DNA of 64,000 bases from HGM04593 sp045657945 (GCA_045657945.1 JAZOUB010000008.1:1-64000), one strand, 5' to 3'; positions 53,301 to 62,600 are shown, counted from the stretch's first letter. Made by a program: numbers and translations. The notes: generated by a model from the sequence alone, not told the origin.

Positions 53301-54077
53301 CTTGAAGCACTAGTGCGATACGGCAACACATATCAGACCGACAAGGCAAACGCCACAGCATCACTCTTCGGCGACACGGAGATGGCCGAAATACCAAAGC
53401 CTGAGATTCCTGCCGGAGGCAACTGGAGCACGCTCGAAAGATTGAACCGCGAGCGAGAACTCGTGGGCATATACCTGTCGGCACACCCCCTTGACGACTA
53501 CGCAATCATCCTCAACGAGTTTTGTAACACCAAGGCATCGGAGATGGATAACCTTGAAGCTCTCACAGGACGCAAAATCACCCTTGGCGGCGTTGTCAGC
53601 GAAGCACCGCGTACCGGCTTCACCAAGAAAGGCAGTCCGTTCGGTGTTGCAAAAATCGAGGATTTCTCGGGAACTGCCGAGATGTTCTTCTTTGGTGAAG
53701 AGTGGATAAAGAAACAGAACTACTTCATCCCCGGCAACTTCCTATACATAAAAGGCAGCTGCCAACCACGCAAATGGGACCAGACAAAGTACGACTTCGT
53801 TGTAGATAGCATAGAGTTGATGCCGGAGATAAAGGAGGGACTAGTGAAGAGCATTACAATTACTTTTGATGTAATGTCGCTCACCGATGATATATACGGT
53901 ACAATCGTTGATTATGCCGAGAAGCACCCTGGCAACAGCAAACTCCTGTTCAAGATAAAGGACTACGAACAGTCGTTCACGCTTGAGCTTGCATCAAAGA
54001 CCCACGACATAGACGTGCAGCCCGAACTGCTCGACTACCTTAAAGAATTGGAGAACATAGAATATAAATTGAATTAA
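50382..54077 (+). CDS. dnaE: DNA polymerase III alpha subunit
   Basis: The 1231-residue replicative polymerase starts with a PHP domain (FVHLHVHSQYSILDG, AITDHGNMMGIKEF). The catalytic core has GPGRGSAAGSVVAYTLGIT and the metal-binding PDIDVDFDDDGRGRVL (near residue 465), followed by the fingers and a helix-hairpin-helix region. A C-terminal OB fold (ITLGGVVSEAPRTGFTKKGSPFGVAKIEDFSG) ends the DnaE1-type architecture. Thioredoxin follows after 20 bp. Confidence 0.98.
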   Translation: MQDFVHLHVHSQYSILDGQAAIKKLVDKAIADGMKGIAITDHGNMMGIKEFYNYVSKVNKGKEGDERFKPIIGCEVYVAERRLFNKELKEDMRGHHLILLAKNQQGYHNLVKIVSKAWSEGYYYNPRTDKAEIEKYHEGIICCSACLGGEIPQLIKNGNLAKAEESVMWFKNLFGDDFYLELQLHKATVERANHEVYPLQVEVNKHIIELSKKCGVKLICSNDVHFVDEENAEAHDRLICLSTGRDLDDPTRMLYSKQEWMKTKAEMAEMFGDIPEAMSNTVEICDKVEFYTIDSAPIMPNFAIPEEFGTEDQYRQTITHQQLFDEFTQDEKGNVVLSQEEAEKKIKKLGGYDKLYRIKLEGDYLRKLAYDGAKKCYPEPFTQELTDRIDFELHIMKTMGFPGYFLIVQDFIRAAREELGVSVGPGRGSAAGSVVAYTLGITRVDPIKYDLLFERFLNPDRISLPDIDVDFDDDGRGRVLNWVTEKYGQEKVAHIITYGTMATKLAIKDVARVQKLPLDVSNKLCKAIPDRLPDGLKMNLPNAIQSVPELREAEASPDPILRDTIKYAKMLEGNVRNTGVHACGTIICRDDITDHVPISIAEDKETGEKMLVTQYEGSVIEETGLIKMDFLGLKTLSVIKEALENIRQSLKIEVDIDTIPIDDPKTYELYSAGNTIGTFQFESPGMQKYLRELQPSTFEDLIAMNALYRPGPMDYIPDFIKRKHDPSLVQYDIPCMEKYLKDTYGITVYQEQVMLLSRLLADFTRGESDTLRKAMGKKLKAKLDELKPKFINGGKNNGHDEKVLEKIWADWEKFASYAFNKSHATCYSWVAYQTAYLKANYPSQYMAGAMSRNLDKITEITKLMQECKSMGINVLGPDVNESRRKFSVNKKGDIRFGLCAVKGVGESAVQCIIDEREANGPFKSIFDFVERVNLTACNRKNLECLAFSGAFDELPGDISREQYAGTNSKGEQFLEALVRYGNTYQTDKANATASLFGDTEMAEIPKPEIPAGGNWSTLERLNRERELVGIYLSAHPLDDYAIILNEFCNTKASEMDNLEALTGRKITLGGVVSEAPRTGFTKKGSPFGVAKIEDFSGTAEMFFFGEEWIKKQNYFIPGNFLYIKGSCQPRKWDQTKYDFVVDSIELMPEIKEGLVKSITITFDVMSLTDDIYGTIVDYAEKHPGNSKLLFKIKDYEQSFTLELASKTHDIDVQPELLDYLKELENIEYKLN

Positions 54078-54097
54078 CCCATAAAAACTAGAAAAAG

Positions 54098-54412
54098 ATG
54101 GCAACAAACGTAACAAACGAGAACGCAAAGGAATTCATGGCAACCGAATTGCCAATAGTACTTGATTTCAGCGCAGCATGGTGTGGTCCCTGCAAGCAGT
54201 TGGCACCAATCATCGACGAACTTTCAGAGGAGTATGCAGGCCGCATTGCAGTTGGCAAGTGCGACATTGAGGAGGCCGATGACCTTACAATGGAGTATGG
54301 CATCCGCAATGTCCCCACAGTAATCTTCATCAAGGACGGTAAGGTTGTAGAGCGCTTCGTTGGCTATAAGTCAAAGGGCAACGTAAAGGCAAAGTTCGAA
54401 GCACTTCTCTAA
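54098..54412 (+). CDS. trxA: Thioredoxin
   Basis: The 104-residue cytoplasmic disulfide reductase has the active site WCGPCK (Cys29 and Cys32) and the cis-proline region RNVPTVIFIKDGKVVERFVG. No signal peptide. It probably lies in one transcript with dnaE (20 bp upstream) and the small acidic gene downstream. Confidence 0.98.
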   Translation: MATNVTNENAKEFMATELPIVLDFSAAWCGPCKQLAPIIDELSEEYAGRIAVGKCDIEEADDLTMEYGIRNVPTVIFIKDGKVVERFVGYKSKGNVKAKFEALL

Positions 54413-54431
54413 TCCCTAAAATTGCAGAATC

Positions 54432-54746
54432 ATGAACAACGACGAATTTGCAATGGACGACCTCGATGACGAGAAGACCATAGCATTCATACGCGAGAGA
54501 CTCCCACAGGACCTCAAGGAGAAGTACAGCGAGGACGAGTTCTATTTCTTCCTCGACACCATCTATGACTACTACGACAAGAGCGGAATCCTCGACAGCA
54601 ACAACGAGTATGTCGATATTGACATCCACGAAATAGCAAATTTCATTGCCAAGGAGGCAAAGAAATGCGACATCGGCGACTTCGACCCCGAGGAGCTCTA
54701 CTTTATAGTAGAGGGAGAATTAGCATATAATGGAATTGTCGATTGA
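54432..54746 (+). CDS. Small acidic protein of unknown function
   Basis: The 104-residue soluble protein is rich in Asp and Glu (MNNDEFAMDDLDDEKTIAFI, EDEFYFFLDTIYDYYD, DFDPEELYFIVEGE) with no recognised domain. It follows thioredoxin by 19 bp. Its C-terminus appears altered: it stops at GELAYNGIVD within an inverted repeat, while a diverged copy of the same end, reading LPYNGIIDEEE, lies at 54860-54896. The ancestral protein may have ended in the second form. Confidence 0.75.
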   Translation: MNNDEFAMDDLDDEKTIAFIRERLPQDLKEKYSEDEFYFFLDTIYDYYDKSGILDSNNEYVDIDIHEIANFIAKEAKKCDIGDFDPEELYFIVEGELAYNGIVD

Positions 54747-54896
54747 CATTTCCATTATATGCTAATCGAGCGGCATTTTGAGCAATAGTCGCGCGTAGTG
54801 CAGGCGAAAGATTGCACCGCGAGGGATGCGATTGCCGAAGGCAACAAAATGACGGTCAATTTACCATATAACGGAATAATAGACGAGGAGGAATAA
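54719..54896 (+). repeat. Inverted repeat plus duplicated end of the preceding gene
   Basis: ATTAGCATATAATGGAA (54719-54735) is repeated inverted at 54750-54766 with a 14-base loop that contains the stop codon. After about 94 bases with small hairpins (GTGCA/TGCAC, TTGCC/GGCAA), a diverged direct copy of the gene end runs from 54860 to a TAA at 54896. The layout resembles 20692-20885. Confidence 0.8.
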
Positions 54897-54916
54897 ATAC
54901 ACACATATTACATTAA

Positions 54917-54950
54917 CCACGAATGGCTGCAGTAATGCAGCCATTCGTGG
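54917..54950. terminator. Terminator between convergent genes
   Basis: Perfect stem CCACGAATGGCTGCA with a 4-base loop. T residues are moderate on both sides. Confidence 0.85.
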
Positions 54951-55051
54951 CTTTCAATAGCCAAAACATTAAATAAGGCAGGGCCGAATAGCCCCACCTC
55001 GTGCCATGAATAAAATATCACTTCTCCTCCACCATCGTTACCGATAAGTTT

Positions 55052-55771
55052 TTATTCATCGTCATTTGCCATAAGGTTCAAAGAAACCACATCCGGATCA
55101 AAAGCATAATCACGTATAGACTTCAGACATTTAATCACAGCCTCAACGCCGCAACTGTTGACAATAGCATCAACAGTTTCCTCTGGGAACTCCCAAAGCG
55201 TTTCCAAATCACCGTCCATTGTATCCTTCTCATCTTCAATATCAAACAACAATTCATCATCGACAATGTGCATTGCACGCGGTAAAATTGCAATCCTTAG
55301 CCCGCCATCGTAAGTCGATGCTAATTTGAAGTATAGTTCAAGTGCAAGTGTTGTATCGGATAATTTTTCCGAGACTTCTTCCCAGTCCAATTCCCCACAA
55401 TAATCATTTGTATATATTACATAGTTATCAAGCCCCACATTACGCATCTGCTCCATGATTTCATCAAGCAACCCGTTCAGTTCATCCATAGGGTCAGTGG
55501 GCTGAGACACATCGTTGCCATCCAATCTGGCACCGCACTGCGAACAGTAGTTCGCATTCTCTTCGGCCTTATATCCACAATCGGGGCAGAACTTAAATTC
55601 AGTTGCCGGCTCGCTTGCAACATCACCCTTGACATTTAAGCCATAATCTATTGACGAAGCATTGTCATTAAAGGCATAACGGTTCATCAATTCATCACTT
55701 TTCTGCTGAACGCTGTTCATTTTGTCATTAAGCCTGCGTTTAAGCTGTTCCATTCTTTCATCAATATTCAT
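55052..55771 (-). CDS. Zinc-ribbon protein with leader helix, unknown function
   Basis: The 239-residue protein begins MNIDERMEQLKRRLNDKMNS, closely resembling the start of the caspase-like protein encoded just upstream. A zinc ribbon follows (FCPDCGYKAEENANYCSQCGARL, near residues 61-83). The rest is an acidic alpha/beta domain (about 95-239) that I do not recognise. No signal peptide is present, so it is cytoplasmic. It is the last gene of the zinc-ribbon cluster, 37 bp downstream of the protease-like gene. The shared leader suggests that both bind the same partner. Confidence 0.8.
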   Translation of the reverse strand: MNIDERMEQLKRRLNDKMNSVQQKSDELMNRYAFNDNASSIDYGLNVKGDVASEPATEFKFCPDCGYKAEENANYCSQCGARLDGNDVSQPTDPMDELNGLLDEIMEQMRNVGLDNYVIYTNDYCGELDWEEVSEKLSDTTLALELYFKLASTYDGGLRIAILPRAMHIVDDELLFDIEDEKDTMDGDLETLWEFPEETVDAIVNSCGVEAVIKCLKSIRDYAFDPDVVSLNLMANDDE

Positions 55772-55808
55772 ATTCTTGGAATTTTAAATAAATCCGTTTC
55801 TAAGTTCA

Positions 55809-57647
55809 CTATTTTGTCTGTATTGCATCGCGTATGTTACCAGCCTCATCAAGTACAACCTGTATATGCGACCTAATATCCTCATAACGCCGCTTGGTGT
55901 AGTGATAGAGATAACCTCGCTGCACCTTGCCTTCAATGTCCGTTGTCGTATATTTCTCAACAAGAAACAACTCACGCGGTGTAACTCCAAGGGCATTGTA
56001 CAATTTGTCAACAATCGTCTCATGAATTTTTCGCAAGTTATTGTCAACAGCACAACGCACTGCATTGAGAACAGAACCGCCGCGTTGCTGCACCTTTGCA
56101 TTGTCCTTCATCACCACCTCTCTCCTGCATGGACGGAACGGAATACGGTACATCTTTGAACCGTTCCGATTCTGTATCTCGGCAAGCGCATTAGTATCGG
56201 GAACTGTGCACAGTGCAGGACAACCGTAAAGGTTAAACATAAGCACCGTTGCAAGCGTTATCTCATCCTCCTCAACCGCACGGCTCGTGTTATAGTAGTC
56301 ACACTTTGCTTTTAGGAAAGCCTCGCCGGCACTCATGATACCAATACACTGGTATTCGGAAAAACGAGCCATGAATGTCTCGGAATAGGCTGCCGGCTGA
56401 ATACGCCAAGTGCTGTCATTCTGATAGTTTCCACACTTTCCCATCGCGGGCACGCAAGCACCCGAGTAGAGCATAACGCCATGGTCATAGAGTGCTGTGA
56501 GCAACATACTCTGTTTGCGCGAATATTTTATATACCTTCCGCCCCAACAGGCAACAGTGTTGAATATCCTTGCATTTGTCTCACCAAGCATAAATGTAGA
56601 GAAAGCCAGTTCACTGCTATAGAACCCCGACATCTGGGGCTGGCAAGCACCATGCAGATTGAACACCAGCATATCGGCATTTGCAAGCGAAGCATAATAG
56701 CGGTCACGCAACTCATCGTCCATCTCCACCATTACATCGGGGCTTATGTACATATTGTCAAGCACCTCACCATCACTATCGACAAGCGACTCTGTAGGCA
56801 GGTTACGTGACATCTCACGGCTTGCCGGTATCCAATCGACATTGGATGTCATCATCGCACGCCCAATCTTGATGCCGTCACTTCTCATACAATCGAGCAC
56901 CCTACCGAGGTAGCCTCCCAAATCGCCCTGAGCCGTACTCTTCATCTTGCCACTTTCCAACGGCAGACGCGATACATTGCAACGCGCCTTGTTATAGTCG
57001 AGGAAATCAAGTTTCAGTTGTCCATGGAAACAGTAGTAGAAATCGGCATACACCTTCTCTTCATACTCATTATCACCCCAAGGACTTGGCGTGTAGCAAG
57101 GGTTCACCTCGCATGGCTGTGGTATCACATCATTGCCGCCAATTATAAAGAGCGACAGTTTGGGACCCGTTGCAATACCATTGTCACGGCAGAAATTCTG
57201 CAGCACATCGCTGTAGTCCATCCATGTAGCCTCGCCAATAGAACTCTGGTGGTCTGCAATGTCAAGCAAATACCAATTGTAATCCACATCTCGGCACCCG
57301 TCGATGAAACTATTGATTATCTCCTTTATTGCAGAAGTACCGGTAGCATACTTATTGGCAAGGAGACCCGTGTCGGTCATTATAATACCGGTTCCATACT
57401 CGCCACAGCCTGCAGAATATGTCTCCTTGAACGCCTCCATGTCCAGGCAACAACCACAATCGGGACAGAAGCTTGAACCGGCAGGAACCGGCATTCCGCA
57501 CTCGGGGCAGAAAGAGTCATCAGCCGTAGCCTTATGAATGTCATTCCCATCAAATGACACCGATGCCACATTACCGGTACCACCCACTTTGTTAATTCTT
57601 TCGTTAAGCTTGCTGCGCAAACTTGCCATCCTCTTTTCTATATCCAT
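55809..57647 (-). CDS. Cytoplasmic C25/caspase-fold protease-like protein with zinc ribbon
   Basis: From ATG 57647 the product has 612 residues (ATG 57665 would add six). The leader MDIEKRMASLRSKLNERINK matches the 239-residue neighbour. A zinc ribbon follows (Cys47, Cys50, Cys61, Cys64). From about residue 120 the order of motifs fits the gingipain/C25 caspase-like fold: LSLFIIGGNDVIPQP, YADFYYCFHG ... CNVSRLPLESG, MLVFNLHGACQPQ (His332-Gly333) and IFNTVACWGGRY (Cys367), then a strand MLYSGACVPAMG. His332 and Cys367 are the likely catalytic pair. There is no signal peptide, unlike secreted gingipains. The last 200 residues are of unknown fold. Confidence 0.75.
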   Translation of the reverse strand: MDIEKRMASLRSKLNERINKVGGTGNVASVSFDGNDIHKATADDSFCPECGMPVPAGSSFCPDCGCCLDMEAFKETYSAGCGEYGTGIIMTDTGLLANKYATGTSAIKEIINSFIDGCRDVDYNWYLLDIADHQSSIGEATWMDYSDVLQNFCRDNGIATGPKLSLFIIGGNDVIPQPCEVNPCYTPSPWGDNEYEEKVYADFYYCFHGQLKLDFLDYNKARCNVSRLPLESGKMKSTAQGDLGGYLGRVLDCMRSDGIKIGRAMMTSNVDWIPASREMSRNLPTESLVDSDGEVLDNMYISPDVMVEMDDELRDRYYASLANADMLVFNLHGACQPQMSGFYSSELAFSTFMLGETNARIFNTVACWGGRYIKYSRKQSMLLTALYDHGVMLYSGACVPAMGKCGNYQNDSTWRIQPAAYSETFMARFSEYQCIGIMSAGEAFLKAKCDYYNTSRAVEEDEITLATVLMFNLYGCPALCTVPDTNALAEIQNRNGSKMYRIPFRPCRREVVMKDNAKVQQRGGSVLNAVRCAVDNNLRKIHETIVDKLYNALGVTPRELFLVEKYTTTDIEGKVQRGYLYHYTKRRYEDIRSHIQVVLDEAGNIRDAIQTK

Positions 57648-57707
57648 ATTCTTTGTGATAACCAATAAACTACCCTACAAGCACTCAACGGGCTCTGCTA
57701 CTATTTC

Positions 57708-59402
57708 CTATTCTATTGCTGTCACAGTTACCCTTCTCAAGGAATAATGCTTTGAAGAAGCAAACAGTTTCGTGTAGTCGTCAACGGAAGCCTTGGGGAC
57801 TTGAACCTCCTTAAGTCCAATAATGCAGTTTAATACTTCATCATTAAGGACAACATTGGGCGACAGTACTTTAAGGCAAGTTATAGATGTGGTGCCAAAG
57901 AAAGCATTCTCTCCGATGGATGTGATAGTTGACGGCAAAGTTAATGTCTTAAGCAAAATACAACCCTCAAAAGCCCCATTACCAATAGTTTTAAGACCTT
58001 CTGGTAGCTCTATGCTCTGCATCATTGAAGAAAAAGAGAAAGCCTTGTCGGCAATAATAGTTGTTCCATCAGCAACTGAATAGGATGTCAGTTTAGATCT
58101 ATGCTCTATATTTACACGAAGCAGTTTGTCATAGGAATACTCTACTCCGTGCGCATCACACTTACCCTTTTCATAATCAGAGACTACGGTACTATAAAAA
58201 TCGTTATAGTCGACAACTCCTTCAAGTTCACGCAGTTTGTCTTTTGCATCATCATCACCGTTTGCCGCACTCCTACGGTAAAAGTGTATGGCAACTGGTA
58301 AAGATTTAGCAACGCCGTGACCCAATTCATAACACTCGGCCAAATTATAGCATGCTTCTTCATAACCCAATTCTACAGCTTGGGTATAGAGTCTAAAAGC
58401 CTCGGCGTAATTCTGTTCAACGCCATAACCCAATTCATAACAGTAACCCAATATAGCACAAGCATAACTATCACAGTTATTGGCTTCCACAGCTTTTTGA
58501 TAGCACCTTGCTGCTGCGCCCCAATCTTGCTCCGTACCTTCACCGGTGCGATACCTATCTCCTAAATATGTCCATGCCAGTTTGCAGTTCAATTCAGTTG
58601 ACTTGAGATACCATTTGAAAGCTTGCGCATAATCTTTCACCACTCCATGATAGAACATGCCTAATCTATAGCAGGCTTCACCATTGCCAAAGGCCGCTGC
58701 CACACGCCACCATTTTTCACCCTCGAGAATATTTTTCTGTACATAACCACCAGGGCCAGCAGTGCAATAACCGATGCCCAATGCATTGCAAGCATTATCA
58801 TGTCCCAATTCTGCCGCCTTATGTAGAAATTTCATCACCTCAGCAGCTGCAGAGGTGTTCATCTCCTCAGGTGGGCAGAAACTCATTGCTTGACGGTAAT
58901 ACTCATCCGAGATATCATCAAGACCGGTATCTCTGCGGAATCTTTGGAGTTCCTCAATTTCATTCTCATCACTAAAGCCATTGGATATTGCTTTCTCGAG
59001 AAGTTTTATAAACTTTTCCCTGTTCTCCACGAACTGCTCCTGCTCATTCTTTTGCTTAAAATAGACATTCTTGGTATTGGAGATATTCAAACCGCCATTA
59101 ATTGCGTTACCGTCGCCAATGACAATATTCTCGGTACCCATGGACATAGCACCATCAACTGTTGCGCCTGTAGATGAGTTTGTAATATTCACATTGCCGT
59201 TGATGGAGTTGCCGTCGCCAAGACTGATGTTGGTGCTTGAAGCAGCTACAAGTTTTGCGCCACACTCCTGGCAGAACTTGCCCTCACCTTCGATATTGCA
59301 GTTCGGGCACATCATTACCACTTTCTCAATCAGTTTTGTTCCGCACTCGGGGCAGAACTTACCGCTAAATTCCTGTTTACAAATAGGACAAAACATAGAC
59401 AT
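57708..59402 (-). CDS. Zinc-ribbon, Sel1-repeat and leucine-rich-repeat protein
   Basis: The 564-residue protein starts with two zinc ribbons (Cys5/8/17/20 and Cys32/35/44/47). A Gly/Asn-rich segment follows with repeated IxxGDGNxINGxxNI units (about 58-107), which may form a small beta-helix. Residues about 185-395 are Sel1-like helical repeats, for example ALGIGYCTAGPGGYVQKN and LAECYELGHGVAKS. A BspA-type leucine-rich segment comes next (IELPEGLKTIGNGAFEGC, LTLPSTITSIGENAFFG, about 470-510). No signal peptide is present. Sel1 and leucine-rich repeats are binding modules, so this looks like an adaptor in the cluster. Confidence 0.85.
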   Translation of the reverse strand: MSMFCPICKQEFSGKFCPECGTKLIEKVVMMCPNCNIEGEGKFCQECGAKLVAASSTNISLGDGNSINGNVNITNSSTGATVDGAMSMGTENIVIGDGNAINGGLNISNTKNVYFKQKNEQEQFVENREKFIKLLEKAISNGFSDENEIEELQRFRRDTGLDDISDEYYRQAMSFCPPEEMNTSAAAEVMKFLHKAAELGHDNACNALGIGYCTAGPGGYVQKNILEGEKWWRVAAAFGNGEACYRLGMFYHGVVKDYAQAFKWYLKSTELNCKLAWTYLGDRYRTGEGTEQDWGAAARCYQKAVEANNCDSYACAILGYCYELGYGVEQNYAEAFRLYTQAVELGYEEACYNLAECYELGHGVAKSLPVAIHFYRRSAANGDDDAKDKLRELEGVVDYNDFYSTVVSDYEKGKCDAHGVEYSYDKLLRVNIEHRSKLTSYSVADGTTIIADKAFSFSSMMQSIELPEGLKTIGNGAFEGCILLKTLTLPSTITSIGENAFFGTTSITCLKVLSPNVVLNDEVLNCIIGLKEVQVPKASVDDYTKLFASSKHYSLRRVTVTAIE

Positions 59403-59460
59403 TTTATTTTAGTTATTAATGGAATCCAGGACTGGACAAGTAAATTATTTAATAGTCAAT

Positions 59461-59606
59461 TATAGAAGCTGTTTTAAATTTCTAAAAAATATTTTCTTAT
59501 AGAAGCTAATAGTTTTGCCAAGTTTTTTTATTGGCAATATAATTTTAAGCAATAATATAGAAGTTGCAACATCTATATTATCACCTAAATTTAAACAGCT
59601 TCTATA
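59461..59606. repeat. AT-rich inverted-repeat element between two cluster genes
   Basis: Outer arms TATAGAAGCTGTTT(T)AAATTT at 59461-59481 and its complement at 59587-59606 differ by one base insertion. Inside lie another TATAGAAGCT at about 59499, an inner stem TTGCCAA/TTGGCAA, and TAATATAGA/TCTATATTA. The right arm overlaps the TAG stop of the SPFH-like gene. It could be a miniature inverted-repeat element or a large terminator; no coding capacity is seen. Confidence 0.75.
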
Positions 59607-62600
59607 GTTTGCAACCACAATCGCCACAGAAGAGCTCATCGGCAGGGTTCATTGAACCGCAAACGGGACACACCTTGCCGGCAGGTGACGGCTGTGGCTG
59701 AACAGACTGCAACATTGGCTGGTTATTGCCCTGTGGAGAAGTTTGTTGGTAATTTATGTTGGTATTATTGGTATAGAGGTTACCGGCTGCGGCCTGGCCT
59801 ATCTGTGCCATGTTACCCAGTGCTACCTCGTTATTAGCATCAATACGACTCTGCTGGTGCATTGCATTCTCGCGATACTCGTTCTTCACAGCCTGCACAT
59901 CATCGTAACGTTGCTGGGATTGTAGCTGCATCAGTTGAGCCATTTTAATCATTGCCTCCTGGTTTTTAGCGTAAATCTTGTCAGTTCTTTCAGCATCGTC
60001 CTTTTTGTCAGCTATTGTTTGTTCCAACATCTTCTGCAACAGTTCGTTCTGCTTGCGGCCCTCAAGAGCTTGTGAAAGAGCAACCTGCCCCTCGCCTTGC
60101 AATTCAGCAATACGCTTTGCAGCAATTTCAGCTGCACCCATTCCGGCTTCCAAGTTGTCGCGGTTCATGCGCTCGTGGGTCTGGATTCGAAGCATTTCCT
60201 CGGCACAGCGGTTATCCTCCTGCTTCTCCCTGAGATTACCCTCCTGCATGGCACGCATATTCTCCATTGCCTGACGCTGCAAAGCCTGAAGCCTTTCAAA
60301 CTTGTCGGCCTCGAGCTGGCGTGCGCGGTCAAAATCAACAGTTTCGTTCTCGCGGCGCAGATTCTCCTCACGCATACGCTGTTTCCAATCGGCTTCGCGC
60401 TGACGATTTTCCTTTTCTAACTGATAATCATCGAGCTTACGGGCTGTGTTTATCTCCACATCGGTCACAGCATTCTCTTGCTGCGCACGCATCATATCCT
60501 GCTTCATATCACGCTGCAGCTGTTGGTCCTCAACCAGCCATTGGCGTTCGCGTGCTTCATCCTCGATTCCCCAACTGCGGCGTCGCGCAAGATCCTCGCG
60601 CTCCCACTCATGATTCTGTTCCATATCACTGAGTGCCCACTCGGCCTTGAGACATGCATCGCTCACACTCTGTATGTTCTGTATGCGCAGAATCTCTGTG
60701 ATACTATCGCGCTGTATCTTGTTCCGGTCAAGAGCATCCTGCAATACCTCAAGCTCCTCGTCCTTTACAAGAGCACTCTTCTTGAGGTCGATATATGCCT
60801 GTCGCTCATCCTCTTCGCTTCGCGCCTCACGAATGCGTTTCTGTGCATTGAGCAACAAAACGAACTGTTCAAGTTCATCATCGTGGAGCAACTGGTCCTT
60901 GTTTATCTGCTGCAAGGCATAACGCAACTGCTCATCGGTTGTAGCTTCCTGCACTGTCTGTCTGTTTGTCTCAACGGCAAGACGATTGCGGAACTCGCCT
61001 GTGCGCTGCAGATAATCGAGTTCCTTATCGGTACAATAGAGTTCTCTCTCAACATCGCGGAAGTGTTCGAAATCGGTATTGCTATCGGTAATCTGCAGCA
61101 CCTGTGTACACTCGACACCATACAGTTGTTGGTTAATGATACTTGTAATTTGCCATTTGAGATTCTCGACCATCGCAGGTGCAAGCCCCTCACGTCGGTA
61201 ATCGGCATTACGCAAATTCTGAACCAAGCAGTTCTCTATGGTAACATTGAGCATATCAAAGAGATCGGCGGTGGTGCAGGTGAGCCTGTCGGCAAGGTAG
61301 TTTGCAGCAAAATCCTTGATATCGGAAACCTTCAACTGTAGCATTAGACCTATCTGTACATTGAATATGCCAACCGGGATTGTGTATGGTGTATAATCGA
61401 TGCCGTTGTCACTCTTGACACCGCCAAAACTCATAGAGAGATTGCGTTTACTTACAAGGATGATAGACATTATAGGTTCGGGAGACTTTATCTTCAGAGC
61501 CTTCTCGACCTCGGCTTTCAAACGACGCAAGCGTGCCTCGTTCTCGTGATTGGCTTTTGCTTTTTTAGCAGGTGACGCGCCAAAAACAAACTCCCATCCA
61601 CGGCGCAAGAGAGCACCGGAGATACCAACAATACCACGATGACCGGCATTGGGCTGCAGTCTCTGGGCTGCATTTTGTTTTTCAAGTTCCTGCTCTTCCA
61701 TCTCGGCGTACAGCCTGTCGAACTCCAGTTTCATGACATATTCGTTGCGCTGCGCAACATTGTAGGCGCCGGCCTCCATTGTCTCTACGCGGTAACCGTT
61801 CACAAATATCATGGCCTCACATCCCTCCTGGATTATGAAACCATTGAGACCGGCGATAGAATCGAGTTCGCGTTCTGTGATGCGGCGTGCTATCTGACCG
61901 GGTTGGAGCCCCCAGATAGCCTTGTTGCGCACAATATTCAGTTCGTCGTTGTTGAATGCATCCAGATTACGCCCCCAAGACGAGGTTTGAGTGTTGCTCT
62001 GCTGGGTGCCCTGCTGAACATTTTGCTGCGCACCCTGCTGTACAGTGTTTCCACCTTCGGTTCTCATACGCAGATTGCTCATTTTGTTCTGTAGAGCAGC
62101 AACGGCATTCTTTATTACAGTATTCTTGTCGCCATGACTGGCATTTCTGTCATTGAGTGCATTTTCTATTTTAGCTATTATATCATTCACCTCTACCTCA
62201 TCATCATAAGACACGGCATCCTTATGTTCCTTGATCAATCTCTTGAGTTCGGTGCGGGCATTCTTTATGGCATAATCCGCCATGTTGCGCAAAGTCTCAT
62301 AATCATTCTCCCTGTCGCGCTGCTGTGCATAGCCTTGAGAAAAAGAGCCACCCGTAGCCATGCTGGCAACACCGGCACCTACGCGGGAGAAGAAGCCCTT
62401 TTCGGCATCTTGCATAATACCCTGCTCCATCACCTTGGTTCCACATTTTGTGCAGAATTTCTTGCCGGGGATGAGTGTATTGCCACAGGATGGGCACAGC
62501 ATTGGCTGCGCTGCTTTACTCTGCTCCACCACCTTGGCTCCGCATTTCGTGCAGAATTTCTTGCCGGGGATGAGTGTATTGCCACAGGATGGACACTGCA

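Noticed and set aside
59461..59606. Insertion sequence
   Set aside because: Only inverted repeats are present; there is no transposase frame and no flanking target duplication that I can see.
60478..61341. Open frame of 287 codons on the plus strand inside the SPFH-like gene
   Set aside because: It is the antisense shadow of the coiled-coil region; Leu/Ile/Cys-rich and without any start context.
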